A DNA stretch of 64,000 bases, from positions 3,010,252-3,074,251 of the forward strand of contig NW_020653715.1 in NCBI RefSeq assembly GCF_003589595.1, read 5' to 3'. How positions within the stretch are numbered: position 1 is the first letter of the stretch; each line of letters opens with the position of its first letter. A program made the position numbers and the translations under genes. Under the pieces are notes generated by a model. The model was given only the letters and a program-made list of their open reading frames with translations, did not search any database and was not told where the DNA came from. Below, one piece after another: positions 56,301 through 64,000 of this stretch. The stretch comes from Hyposmocoma kahamanoa. Lineage: Eukaryota > Arthropoda > Insecta > Lepidoptera > Cosmopterigidae.

Positions 56301-59300
56301 GTCTCGTCATTTGGTATGATAAAAAAAATACTGGATCCCAAATTGATTATACGGTGAAACCATATTCCCTGTTGAAATTAGGATGTTTTTTAAATTTCAA
56401 TGGCCTCTCACAGCAGCCTGGGGTCGGTCTCAACTTAACAGAGTGTCTAGGTTTCTATGCTCGCATTGTTTGAAAAAACAAATATACCCGATGTAAAGCC
56501 GAAACATAATAGTTTTATTTCCCATGTGTAACAATTGCAAAAATCAAAAGATCTAAGGAGGCGATATAATATTCTGTTTTGTTACTATCACAAAAAAAAT
56601 GTTATAGATAACTGTAAATGAAGAGACTTGCGATTTTTAATTAAAGATAACAAACTCACACCTACTAATGTCACATTTTCGAAGAAATAAGCGTTGTTTA
56701 CACTTCCTTATGCCTACTTAGATTTCTGTGGGTTTAATGTTACTGAAACAAACTATCAAAAACAAACGATATTGATATTATTTATTATTTTTTTATTTTA
56801 GAATTGAGAGATAAGTTTAAGGAAATTAACATTCTTACACTAGCCTCACAATACATTTATGAAAATGTAATTTATGTTAAAAGGAATAGTAATTTCTTTA
56901 TGAAAAATAGTGACAGACATAACATTAATACGAGGAATAGAAATAAACTAGCTTTTCTTCATAGTCGGCTTCACAAAGTAAAAAAATCATTTAAGGGGCA
57001 ATGTATACGCTTCTATAACAAGATTACGGTTGATATACAAAATTTGCCTTTCACGAGGTTTAAAACTATAGCGAAACAAAAACTTTACAGTAAAGGTTAT
57101 TATTACACAACTTCTGCGTACTTGGATGACAAAAATCCGTGGTAGTAACCCGTTTAGCTCATGGAGGTAGTCTCGATCTCTTATGTTTCAAATAAAAAGA
57201 AAATATTGTAAATGTTATTTACGAAGAGCAACCCCTAGAGTTTCTTGCTCTTTCTTCTCAGGGGAATCTGCCTTACGAAAGAGCGGTAGAGTTTAACCAT
57301 TGTGACGATTTCAAGTGTAATAATGCTTACCTATGAAATAAAGATTATTTTGAATTTGCATAAAAACATTTAACATTTTTTCTAAGCAATATTTCACTTA
57401 AGTGGGTTTGTGACGTGAAACACCATGCCAAATCCCTTTACCCCACCTAGTTTGGGATAAGGACACGAAGAAGAAGGTCAAAAGGCATTAAGTTAAGCCA
57501 TAACATACATAGCATAGACTATTGCACTGATAACTCGGACACAATTTTTTTTAAACATGCCATTTATTCCTGATTTCGGAAACTCTTTTATCAGTTTTAC
57601 CATTTTCTCGCGTGGCATTTTGGAGAAGGAATTATCAACTTTTTTTTACTAATCTCTTATTACAAATCGGTCGAATCAGTACATTTGATATCAAGTGAAC
57701 ATAATGGAATTATTTTTTTGGCGGCTAGATGTAGCTCAACGTTAAGAAACTGACAGTTGTAGATGTCAGTCTGGTTATGGTTTTTTAAATATGATTTTAT
57801 TTGCAGACTTAGATAGGCCGCTATTATAATATAAAAAACTTAATGAATTTACTTTATACTTTTCTCTTTATTCATACTTGAAATGAAGACATTTGAAGAC
57901 TTTCGGATTCTTTTAACTACGATTTTGCCATTGTTCCTTGCAACAATTTCAAGTGACATATAGTAGTTTATAACCGAAAATCTGTAGAAGCTAGAGCATA
58001 AACTACGATACCCTGTATTTTAGGTCACATCTATAAAAATATAAAATCCCGGTCGCGTTTTTCATCAAAACTGATTCCACACTTGGGCCTGAAGCATGTA
58101 ATTATATTTAGTATATTTTAATTTGAATGGGTGTGTACTGTGTAGCGGTTTTCCCATTGTAGTCTACGAGTCTAGTCTTAGGAAGATAATAAAAAAAACT
58201 GCTGAGTCACTATAGTCAATATCTGTTTGTGTCATATTAGTGAATTAAATGTATTTAAACATATCAAATGCCAGTTTATTATTTCTAACTATAAATCTGA
58301 CTACAGTAAAGCTATGAATGCCCACTGAGTTCTAGTATTATAAATAACAGATAAAATAACCATGCAAACATGTCACGGATTATCCTACACACACAAATAA
58401 ATTTGACAAACCCCAGATCCTTGCAAAAGTTTTCTTTACCCAGGATGTAGTGAGAGGCCATAGAATTTAAAAACCTCCACATTCACCGGGAAGGATGGTT
58501 TCTCCGTACCACCAGTTTGAAATCCAATATTCCCTTTGATAAAAAATCCTAAGCACATATAAGACTGCGGCACCTACCAACTTTGTTTATTCTTACCTTA
58601 TTAATTATTAAAATAAAAATTTTGGATTAATTGACATTGTTAAAATTAAATACTTCGCGTAACCGAACATGTACTTATTAACTGCGTACGTGGCCGTATG
58701 GTTACCATGCCTGATTCCACACGCAGAGGTCCCAGGTTCGATTCCCGGGAGAAATATTTGTATGGCTTACAGTCATTTCTCTCATGAGTATGGGTGTACT
58801 TGGTACTTGGTGTAACGGGCTGGTGTCCGCAACTCGACGTCAAGGCGCATAGTATGGGTGTAATTTGTGGTTGTCTATGTATGCGTGTCCATGACACCCG
58901 CGACACAGGGTTTCCCTAGCGCGTAGCTAATCGAGTGTGTGCGTTATTATTAAAATTATTATTTCTATTATACAAAAATGTGTGGAGAGAGAGGCCTTTT
59001 CCCAGTAGTGGGACAGTATACGCTCAAAAAAAAATACAATATGCTCCTTTTAAACAGTCAGTGGTATATTTATCACCCTGTGTAAATTGGACTGTTTTGT
59101 GATATACTGCATGTAGGTGATGTTCTGTGATCTAGATGTATTGTGAATTGTAGTAGTGTAAATCAGATTCATCCTATAATTTTATAGGCCTTGGCATTAA
59201 GAGGTCCATTCTGTGGAACTTGTTGTGAACAGTACTCACAGTGTGTCAAATCCAGCATTAGAACTGCCAAATTCCGCAACATAACCTGGAGAACTATCGC

Positions 59301-59334
59301 CCACCAGGTTCAAATCCATCTCTTGCTTGAACAT
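44074..59334 (-). CDS. p53: p53 tumour-suppressor family transcription factor (complete)
   Basis: Seven coding exons (59334-59240, 50911-50758, 49947-49849, 49469-49283, 48039-47808, 46913-46721 and 44235-44074) join in phase to 373 residues. The protein binds p53 response elements in the nucleus and activates damage and apoptosis genes (family knowledge). Residues 1-83 are an acidic N-terminal region. The DNA-binding domain is at about 95-277. Zinc ligands are C168 and H171 (RCTQH) and C233 and C237 (CKNSC). DNA-contact residues are R243 (NRR, human R248), R268 (human R273) and R275 (human R280), with the C-S-C-P block matching human RVCACPGRD. The basic linker KRR...KTKR is at about 290-307 and the tetramerisation helix LQIIGRRTMSTGLEVMLSMM starts at 321. 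A good acceptor lies 3 bases upstream of the ATG, so an untranslated 5' exon exists further up. Insects usually have one p53-family gene. Confidence 0.96.
44446..44731. mobile_element. Small TIR element with 8-bp target duplication, family J, copy 2
   Basis: The ends are cattgacgtacaa and ctaagtcaatg, and the exact 8-bp flank cgtactgc occurs at 44438-44445 and 44732-44739. The interior matches copy 1 (9752-9978) in inverse orientation. It sits in p53 intron 6, 210 bp from exon 7. Confidence 0.88.
45161..45377 (-). mobile_element. tRNA-derived SINE, family B, copy 1
   Basis: In reverse: tggccgaacggttacca (A-box region), caggttcgattcc (B box), then a conserved body (atggcctacatttatttctc) and a 3' end in gtgtgtgcgttattattatt. 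It resembles a tRNA-Ser-like head. Confidence 0.85.
45405..45570 (-). repeat. Dispersed repeat family H, copy
   Basis: gttgacaagtcccgtgtaac, tttcaccagcac and ccctggacgaactctttcac are shared with the other copies. Confidence 0.75.
45660..45905 (-). mobile_element. tRNA-derived SINE-like repeat, family C
   Basis: The tail gaaattactccactagtttg is followed by the inverted tRNA-like part (gctctgccaattaagctacg) and the core gccgtagcgccatctgtgag. The B box is decayed. Confidence 0.78.
46060..46262 (+). mobile_element. tRNA-derived SINE, family B, copy 2
   Basis: A box region tggccgaacggttacca, B box ggttcgattcccgg, body and a 3' end gtatgcgttattatt. It is head-to-tail opposed to copy 3 about 57 bp away. 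Confidence 0.85.
46258..46312 (+). repeat. Family F fragment
   Basis: aaatttggagaaaatattcc and ggtggcaaactaggggatga match the end of family F. Confidence 0.65.
46319..46458 (-). mobile_element. tRNA-derived SINE, family B, copy 3 (truncated)
   Basis: Inverted family B with B box ggttcgatttcc and A-box region tggccgaacggtt. The 3' third is missing. Confidence 0.82.
46556..46612 (-). repeat. Family F fragment
   Basis: In reverse: ttaaccgacgtcaaaaaaag, then gaggaggttccaattcgacc, the start of family F. Confidence 0.7.
46721..46913 (-). CDS. p53: p53 exon 6, end of DNA-binding domain and basic linker
   Basis: 193 bp. The acceptor is tattgttccag (phase 2) and the donor CCG|GTGAGG (phase 0). It encodes ARVCSCPRRDKSHDE and a Lys/Arg-rich nuclear-localisation-like stretch (KRR, KTKR). 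Confidence 0.95.
47308..47339. repeat. (TA)n microsatellite
   Basis: An uninterrupted run of about 16 TA units. Confidence 0.95.
47570..47750 (-). mobile_element. tRNA-derived SINE, family I, 3' part
   Basis: ccaaactggtcccaaaa in reverse, with gaattcactatggggcataa and cagaacacccagat, matches the body of the copy at 40745-40965. The tRNA head is missing. Confidence 0.55.
47808..48039 (-). CDS. p53: p53 exon 5, core DNA-binding domain
   Basis: 232 bp. The acceptor is tttgatttcag (phase 1) and the donor AC|GTGAGT (phase 2). It encodes VVKNVLHSSREMNAQGVYYC and HAYQFVCKNSCSNGINRRAI, with the zinc Cys pair and the NRR DNA contact. Confidence 0.96.
48445..48640 (+). mobile_element. tRNA-derived SINE, family B, copy 4
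   Basis: tgcctccgtggccgaacggc, gaggttcgattcccgg and cctagtgcggggttatgttg. Good A and B boxes. Confidence 0.86.
49283..49469 (-). CDS. p53: p53 exon 4, DNA-binding domain
   Basis: 187 bp. The acceptor is ctcccttag and the donor GAGG|GTAAGT (phase 1). It encodes YSHKLNRIYVDMKISFPVQF (compare human YSPALNKMFCQL...), DCAPPYLYVRATTVF and VERCTQHTH, with the first zinc ligands. Confidence 0.96.
49849..49947 (-). CDS. p53: p53 exon 3, start of DNA-binding domain
   Basis: 99 bp, phase 0 on both sides. It encodes ERKVFSGDLDFQVEINGSDT and KLKYL, the G-x-x-x-F-x-V opening strand of the domain. Confidence 0.92.
50440..50640 (+). mobile_element. LINE 3'UTR fragment
   Basis: cattcttctcaggggaatct and accttacgaattagtagtag match the 3'UTR of the LINE at 56790-57361 and the fragment at 53990. 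Confidence 0.6.
50758..50911 (-). CDS. p53: p53 exon 2
   Basis: 154 bp. The acceptor gttttttttag completes a Leu codon (phase 2) and the donor CCG|GTATGC is phase 0. It encodes ITECILNMPDSYDVASSNIV and an acidic/polar stretch ending NQHFQP, the segment before the DNA-binding domain. Confidence 0.92.
51452..51645 (-). mobile_element. tRNA-derived SINE-like repeat, family C, best tRNA resemblance
   Basis: In reverse: ccgtagctcagttgggagag (A box region) and ctggttcgaatccagcagga (B box and T stem). The 73-base part is tRNA-like, but the flanking tail (agtgatttcaca) is shared with other copies, so it is read as a repeat. Confidence 0.78.
51964..52312 (-). repeat. Family A foldback repeat, near full length
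   Basis: Left arm tcgagttcttaggttttcgc to aaatcgcgtatatttgtttt, core gggccctttacaggtcccat, inner segment and right arm acgcgatttaaatccggaac. The two arms are inverted copies. Confidence 0.87.
52830..53190 (+). mobile_element. LINE C-terminal remnant, strongly decayed
   Basis: tttacgaaaacgtaataatt, aaaactattgtcaaacaaaa and ctttatacaaaaggtttt follow the same order as 56860-57100. No open frame. Confidence 0.6.
53222..53550. repeat. Family A foldback repeat with a probable target duplication
   Basis: Both long arms are present. ctttcaggatt occurs just before the left end (53213-53223) and again after the right end (about 53545-53555), consistent with an 11-bp target duplication. Confidence 0.8.
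53566..53745 (+). repeat. Family F repeat
   Basis: ttctgaattcgactgtattt, ttttgtatgtatgttacgcg and cccatttcaatttgaagata. Confidence 0.75.
53755..54110 (+). mobile_element. LINE C-terminal and 3'UTR remnant
   Basis: ggggcagtgtatacgttttt and caataagattcc match 56995-57030. Further on, ttcctgcttgttcttctcag matches the 3'UTR. Confidence 0.65.
54118..54500 (+). repeat. Family F repeat, two overlapping copies
   Basis: ggtaaccgatttcaataaaa and ttaaacgatttcaataaaac, with two blocks of atttgaagaa and ggggataaatctg-type sequence. Confidence 0.7.
55390..55951 (+). mobile_element. 5'-truncated R1-clade LINE with exact 13-bp target duplication
   Basis: The reading frame from about 55393 (RHTLEVCPTWSQQRRDLV, SERSWQAMVSFYEDVIRR) is the C-terminal region of R1-clade pol. 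It ends at 55766, followed by a GC-rich 3'UTR and an A8 tail (55944-55951). The 13-bp sequence gttaggttaagtt lies at 55377-55389 and again at 55952-55964. The 5' end is lost, as usual for LINE copies. R1-clade elements TRAS and SART target insect TTAGG repeats; here the flank is TTAGG-like. Confidence 0.87.
56158..56310 (+). repeat. Dispersed repeat family H, copy
   Basis: ggtgctggtgaaattacagg, tatgtctcagggtgacgggt and cgacttgttcgtctcgtcat. Confidence 0.78.
56317..56540 (+). repeat. Family A foldback repeat, inner part missing
   Basis: tactggatcccaaattgatt and ccctgttgaaattaggatg are joined to the right arm (gatgtaaagccgaaacataa). It follows family H directly. Confidence 0.75.
56793..57361 (+). 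mobile_element. 5'-truncated LINE with intact C-terminal frame
   Basis: The frame to 57145 encodes ELRDKFKEINILTLASQYIY, HNINTRNRNKLAFLHSRLHK, FKGQCIRFYNKI and YLDDKNPW. This C-terminal segment recurs in lepidopteran non-LTR RT proteins. The 3'UTR (cttctcaggggaatctgcct) and the aataaagatt end follow. It lies antisense in p53 intron 1. Clade not determined. Confidence 0.75.
58448..58560 (-). repeat. Family A foldback repeat, left segment only
   Basis: gtgagaggccatagaattta, ggtttctccgtaccaccagt and ttgataaaaaatcctaa match the start of family A in reverse. Confidence 0.7.
58682..58950 (+). mobile_element. tRNA-derived SINE, family B, copy 5 with internal duplication
   Basis: The A-box-like tggccgtatggttacc and B box ggttcgattccc are present. 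gtatgggtgta occurs twice around an extra block of about 70 bp (about 58788-58855) absent from other copies. Confidence 0.82.
59240..59334 (-). CDS. p53: p53 coding exon 1
   Basis: 95 bp from ATG. It encodes MFKQEMDLNLVGDSSPGYVA and GSSNAGFDT. The donor CT|GTGAGT is phase 2 and matches exon 2 across 8.3 kb. The acceptor-like ttctttgcag at 59338-59347 shows that a 5'UTR exon lies upstream, on the far side of the LINE or beyond the window. Confidence 0.88.
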
Positions 59335-59471
59335 GACCTGCAAAGAAGTGTTTAGCTATAGCATTTGATTGTAACATTGTGTATTCCAAGCTCCAATTCA
59401 TTTTACAAAATGGCAACCAAAAATGTGGCCCATAATTATTATTATTAAGAGTAATTGAATATTAACATTAT

Positions 59472-59862
59472 TAACCGACTTAAAAAAAAGGAGGAGGTTC
59501 TCAATTAGACTGTGGTGTTTTTTGTATGTATGTTACGCAATAACTCCGGTATTTGTGAACCGATTTTCATGATTCTTTTTTTTTGGAGAGAGGGTATTCC
59601 ATAGTGGTCCCATTTAATTTTGAAGAAAAAATTCCACCTCTAAGAGTCGCAGTTCAAGCATGAAGATTCATTTTTATAAATAGCGTCTAAATTTTATTAT
59701 AAGCAGCAATTATTATAATGGTTGATTTTGCTATTCTCCAATTCAAGGCGTTTTTCTCTCTCGATGTACTTTGAGAAGTAAGAACCGATTTTTATTATAT
59801 TTTAGTGGCGAACTAGGGGATGAATCCGGGTTAGCGCACTACCCGGTAACCGTTTTCAATAA
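59472..59862 (+). repeat. Family F repeat, longest copy
   Basis: ttaaccgacttaaaaaaaag at the left, tatgttacgcaataactccg and gattttcatgattctttttt inside, and gcgaactaggggatgaatcc and ggtaaccgttttcaataaaa at the right. It adjoins the broken 3' end of the jockey-like LINE. Confidence 0.78.
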
Positions 59863-60643
59863 AACCCCTGATGATCCCTGTGGAAGGCCTCTCCAGACAG
59901 TTCTTGGTGGTAAAAGGGAGTTGTTAACACTGACTTGAATTAAATGGGCAGAGAGGAGATTAAAAATTATATTGATAAGCTTCCCAGGTATACTCAGATT
60001 GAGCATCTTTTGCCTGAGTACTGGAAGTAATACATTGTCATACACTGATGACATATCCAAAAAACTCCAACTACATATTCTCGTTTAGACAAGTAAATCC
60101 AAATGTCTGTCAGAAAAATACTGAGGCTGTCCATGGTGCTCATGCCCTTCCAGAAACCATATTGACTTTTAACGAGTAAACCCCTACTTTCAACTATCCA
60201 CTCAAGGCGATTTTTAATGAGATGTTCTAAGACTTTGGCTAACATGCAGGAAAGAGCAATGGGTCTATATCTGTTAGGGTCATTACTAAGTTTACCTGGT
60301 TTTAATATGGGTATAATGATTTGGACTTTCCATTCATCCGGAGGAATTCCCGTCAGAAATATGTTATTAAGAATACTAAGAAATAAGTCTTTGGTTGAAT
60401 CGCTGCTGTTAATGATAAAAGAATATGGCATACCATCAAATCCAGAGTCATATCGTTGAGACCGTTTAACACTGTCAAGAGTTCCTCTCGAGAGAATGGG
60501 GAGTCAAAAACTGAGGTTGGATATAGAGTCGGGGATGTGGACAAAGTTACCTCATCTTCCTTGGGGACTGAGAGAGGAGCCAGTTTGTTTTGAAAATGAT
60601 CAAGCCACTCTGAGGTGTCATTAGAAGAGATATTACCGGAACA

Positions 60644-60841
60644 GGGGGTCTACTCTCGATGTCCGTCCGACATCCGTCCGAAACAATTACTGCCAAATAA
60701 GCAATACTTGACCAAATGAAAAGACGCGAGATGCGAATGAAACTTCATACTTGACAATTGTCTTTTAATTTTGTCGAATATTACTTATTTGACAGTAATT
60801 GTTTCGGACGGATGTCGGATAGAGATCGAGAGTAGACCCCC
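60644..60841. mobile_element. Small TIR element, family E, copy 3, inside the jockey-like LINE
   Basis: gggggtctactctcga and the inverted ...gagagtagaccccc ends are well preserved, with the inner ccgaaacaattactg arms. A short duplication (gtccgtccgacatccgtccg) lies near the left end. It sits between endonuclease and RT. Confidence 0.88.
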
Positions 60842-61792
60842 AGGATATAGAGCCCCTAAATCTCCTGATTCCTCCAAATCAAGGAAGAATGAGATTTTGG
60901 GGAGAGAGTTTCACAAAATCTACGCCACCCAACTCTTTTTTTCTCACTACTACTACTACTTTGCAGACTTCAGTACATTCAGAATCCCACTAAGGTGGAG
61001 ATGGAGAGTTACCCTTGAATACATTTTTGGTGGGGAGGCATTTATCTGCTGATGACAGCAGACCATTTCTAAAATCAGCATAGGCTGGGCGAAAGTTTTC
61101 AAGATCAGCCACAGGTAAGTGTTGCATTTCCTGGTCTAACACACATCTATATTTTGACCAGTCAGCCTTCGACATGTTAAATTTTAGTTTAGGACGAGGA
61201 ATATTCTGAGTAGTCGAACGGTCAGCCCTGTGTTCCGGAGCTAGAATAACAATTGGAAAATGGTCACTGCCGTGAGTAACCGGCAGGATAGTCCAGATGA
61301 GTTTGGAAGAAAGTGAGTGGGAGCACAGAGAGATCCACGGCACTTCTAATATTTTGGGACGGATAGACTTTTCGCGTCGGGGAGCCATCGTTGAGAAGGC
61401 AGAGGTCTTGGTTGTCGAGATATCCAGAAAGGCAGAGGATAAATGGTCATTGTAATATGAGCACCAGGAAGTGTGGCGTATAATAAAATCCCCTAATATT
61501 ATAAGCGGGGGACTACGGGAAGGGACAATATCCGAAAACTCTGCAAGGCATGTAAGGTTAGGGTGAGGAATGTAAACCGACAGAAACGTTATCTTTAGCA
61601 ATTTGGCAGCAACTGCATTAATGTGTTCGCTATGAGGGGGAAGGGAAATCTGCAAAAAGGTTACGGCTCTTGACACTAGGAGTGCCGAGCCTCCTTGCCC
61701 GTCTGTCCTGTCATCGCGGAGGCACGAAAAACCTGGAAACCGTACTCGATCGCCTGGTTTACGTCGCATCTCCTGGATTGCGAAAGCGTCAG

Positions 61793-62280
61793 ATTTTTTT
61801 TTTTATAATATATAAGTGCGCATTTGACTTCCCTCCCCCCTGATGGAAAGTGACGATGAGGTCGACGATGGAGCATGCATACCTAAATAATGCCTATTCA
61901 CTCTCGCCTTGAAAAGGCCCAAGTTATAACGTTCAGGGAACAAGTCTGCAGGCATGTCCTATAAAATACCGATAAGCAGGCAACTTTACGGCGGTGTTCA
62001 AGGCTCTGCAGCTTCGCCTCCACTAATTCCGAGTCGCCTATAAGCCTCTTGACACGGTTGTCAATTGAATCCAAAGTGGCCAGTTGGTATGTAGCAGAGC
62101 CATCCTAAAGGTGGCAGCAGTACTCCAAGCACGACCGGACTTGCGCTTGGTACAGCTGAAACAACTGTCCTGGTGTAAAGTAACGCCTTACCCTAGAAAG
62201 GATGCCAAGCTACTTTGCTGCATTTTTGGCCATGGATTCAATGCATCTTTCTGTTCTGTTTTCTTTATTCTCACTGCTGT
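61793..62280 (-). mobile_element. Second 5'-truncated LINE with poly(A) tail, nested in the jockey-like LINE
   Basis: In reverse, ENRTERCIESMAKNAAKYLG, LFQLYQAQVRSCLEYCCHLW, SATYQLATLDSIDNRVKRLI and LQSLEHRRKVACLSVFYR are read in shifting frames, the C-terminal region of a non-LTR RT protein. A run of 11 A (T on the plus strand, about 61794-61804) ends it. It separates the jockey ORF2 start (MAPILQWNC) from its endonuclease. Confidence 0.8.
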
Positions 62281-62675
62281 CACAGTTCCACTGGAGAATA
62301 GGAGCCATTGTAGCAGGTGAGGTGAATGAGCTGAGACAGTTTTGATCTTTGAGGTTATTCGGTAGGGGGTCTTCACTAAAATGCCCTAAGAGATTAATGA
62401 TGGTCGAGAGGAGATGAGAAATTAAATTATTGTTAGACATTGAGGAGTTATTTGGGAGTGCACATCCATTTCCTAGTTGAGAATTAAGAGACATAACATA
62501 TGTCTCTATGAACTTGTTAATTATAAACTGGACTAGAAGCTGGGACGGGTTTGGTGCCTGGGAATAGCTACTGTTTTGTGTGTTGGGGAGATGGATTGGA
62601 GGGAGAAGTATACTGAGGGGTAGGTGTAGGCTGATATTCATTTAAATCAAACCTCGCTGTGTCAGCAAAAGATCT

Positions 62676-63694
62676 TCACACTTGAGTGAATCTGGCAGAT
62701 GCTTCAGAGTAAGATACATTTTCTTGGGCCATGACCAGTTTTATTTGTTTCTGCCTTGATTGCTCAGGGCAAGAGGGATCGGTGGCTTTATGACGTTCAG
62801 AGCAGTGTAAACAGGTTGGTGTTTCCTTGGTGCAATGTAGGCCTTCATGAGTTTGTGCACAAATAAAGCAGCGGGCCTCCGATCTACATTGAGTTTTGAT
62901 GTGTCCAAGCCGGCAGCACTTATTGTACTGAATTGTGGACAGGACATATGTTTCCACTGGGAGGTAGATGAAAAAACAGAACACATGGAAGGGAAGTTTT
63001 TGACCTGAGAAGGTTAGTACCACTGTTTGGGTGGGAACCCATACAGGTGACCCATTACTGTCGTGGGTTTTCCTATTAAGTCTCCGTGCCTTAACAATAG
63101 AGCCATAACCCGTTGGAACTTCCACTGCTTCAACTAATTCTTGCAGTGTCCATTCAACTGGAATATGTTGGACAATACCCATTTTAGTTAAGCTGTAACT
63201 TAGGATAATCGCTTCATATTTGGCTGGAGAAAGAGCTGGGTGGTCAAGGAAAGCATTAGCATCACTGAAAGTTTTGAATTCAAGAGATATTCTATTTCTG
63301 CCAACACGTTTGATACCATCTCTGACAATATTTAACATTGTTCCTAAACAAAAAATGGCCAAATTTAATGGGGCGTAATGCGGTGCCGGAAGAGGGGTCC
63401 GATACTGTTTTGCTCACATGTACAATGAATGGGGCGATATCTTGTGCCATGTATTTGTTTTTGTTGTTTAAGAATTTTGGGTTGGTGAATGAAAATTGGG
63501 TGGACAGAACAGATTGTGAGGTATTGGTTTTTTTGGGGAGGTTGAGATGATTCCACGTCTGTGGGGGCTCATTTCCTACTTTGGATGATCTTATCTACTT
63601 CCATTACCTCAGTCTGAGATTGCGAAAACAGGCGAAGAGATGACTGAGCACATGGCTCAGCATCGGCTCCCCCCGGATCGGGAGGATCCGACAT
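62676..63694 (-). pseudogene. ORF1 (gag-like) of the jockey-like LINE
   Basis: The best frame (63362-62676, 228 codons) encodes RNRISLEFKTFSDANAFLDH and an RRM-like region. Three Cys/His knuckles follow: YNKCCRLGHIKTQC, CFICAQTHEGLHC and CLHCSERHKATDPSC. These bind nucleic acid in jockey-type elements. The N-terminal part (63694-63365) is in another frame with a stop, so ORF1 is broken. Confidence 0.82.
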
Positions 63695-64000
63695 TTACAA
63701 CAAAGTTATAAAGCTTTTACTTACCAATACAATTAACAACACTCATAAACTACTTAATATAGACACATAAAATAAGTCAACAGGGGTTATGAAATAAAGA
63801 AATTAGCCAAAAAATGCACTAATTCACAAAACACCTTGTAGCTAATACTCAACCTAACAGCAGAGTCTCAACACGAATATTATCAAGCCGACAAGACTGA
63901 CATGGTCGTCAGAAAACACAACGCTCAAAACTTACACTGTCAAGTCTATATGCTGGCATGATAAGCACTATTTACTGAAAATAATAACACGATTTTTGGG

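Larger units (their letters stand above)
59863..64000 (-). mobile_element. Jockey-like LINE, interrupted and truncated
   Basis: Minus-strand order: 5' region (64000-63695), ORF1 from ATG at 63694 (MSDPPDPGGADAEPCAQSS) with a TGA at about 63570 and frame changes, and zinc knuckles at about 62760-62900. The ORF2 start MAPILQWNC follows at about 62310, then endonuclease 61769-60990 (AIQEMRRKPGDRVRFPGFSC, LIILGDF) and RT 60431-59863 (IIPILKPGK, YRPIALSCMLAKV, RGLPQGS). The first Cys of knuckle 1 appears replaced (YNKCCRLGHIKTQC). RT stops at GLPQGSS, before its catalytic YxDD motif, against a family F repeat. A second LINE (61793-62280) and an E element (60644-60841) interrupt it. The copy is inactive. 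Confidence 0.87.

Overview
This is a eukaryotic, AT-rich, intron-rich nuclear window that reads as insect and most probably lepidopteran. The evidence is a 7tm_6 odorant receptor, a p53 of insect type, short TTAGG-like (insect telomere type) sequence, and a dense load of short TIR elements, tRNA-derived SINEs and non-LTR elements. No bacterial-type operons, CRISPR arrays or rRNA genes are seen. All four host genes lie on the minus strand; most other long ORFs are transposon remains or chance.

Layout, left to right. A Tc1-type DD34E transposase fragment opens the window. 0.4-14.4 kb is intergenic: a SINE-like repeat inside a small DNA element inside another small DNA element (1.4-2.2 kb), dispersed repeats, an 8-bp-TSD element (9.75 kb), a 65-bp-arm inverted repeat (10.1-10.5 kb) and a decayed non-LTR retrotransposon (11.8-14.4 kb). 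14.7-21.3 kb carries six exons of an odorant receptor whose introns hold a decayed P-element/THAP9-type transposase and a TTAA-flanked element. 26.4-34.2 kb is a complete six-exon gene for a CCDC42/CFAP73-family axonemal coiled-coil protein (325 aa). 36.16-36.75 kb is a compact two-exon peptidyl-tRNA hydrolase 2 (161 aa). 44.07-59.33 kb is a complete seven-coding-exon p53 gene (373 aa) with an 8.3-kb repeat-filled first coding intron. 59.9-64 kb is a jockey-like LINE broken by a small DNA element and by a second LINE with a poly(A) tail.

The four genes are not an operon or a shared pathway: chemosensation, cilium/sperm axoneme, peptidyl-tRNA recycling and the DNA-damage response. All exon joins in p53, the CCDC42 homologue and PTRH2 keep phase. 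The odorant receptor has one doubtful join (before exon 4) and no last exon that I could find.

The most unusual sequence is at 43.49-43.80 kb, 0.27-0.58 kb downstream of the p53 stop codon. It is an array of alternating inverted arms that resemble the let-7 microRNA and its complement. By eye, the first canonical AATAAA on the p53 strand lies beyond the array (about 43,029-43,034), so a p53 transcript could carry it in its 3'UTR. All statements are by eye; no database search was run.
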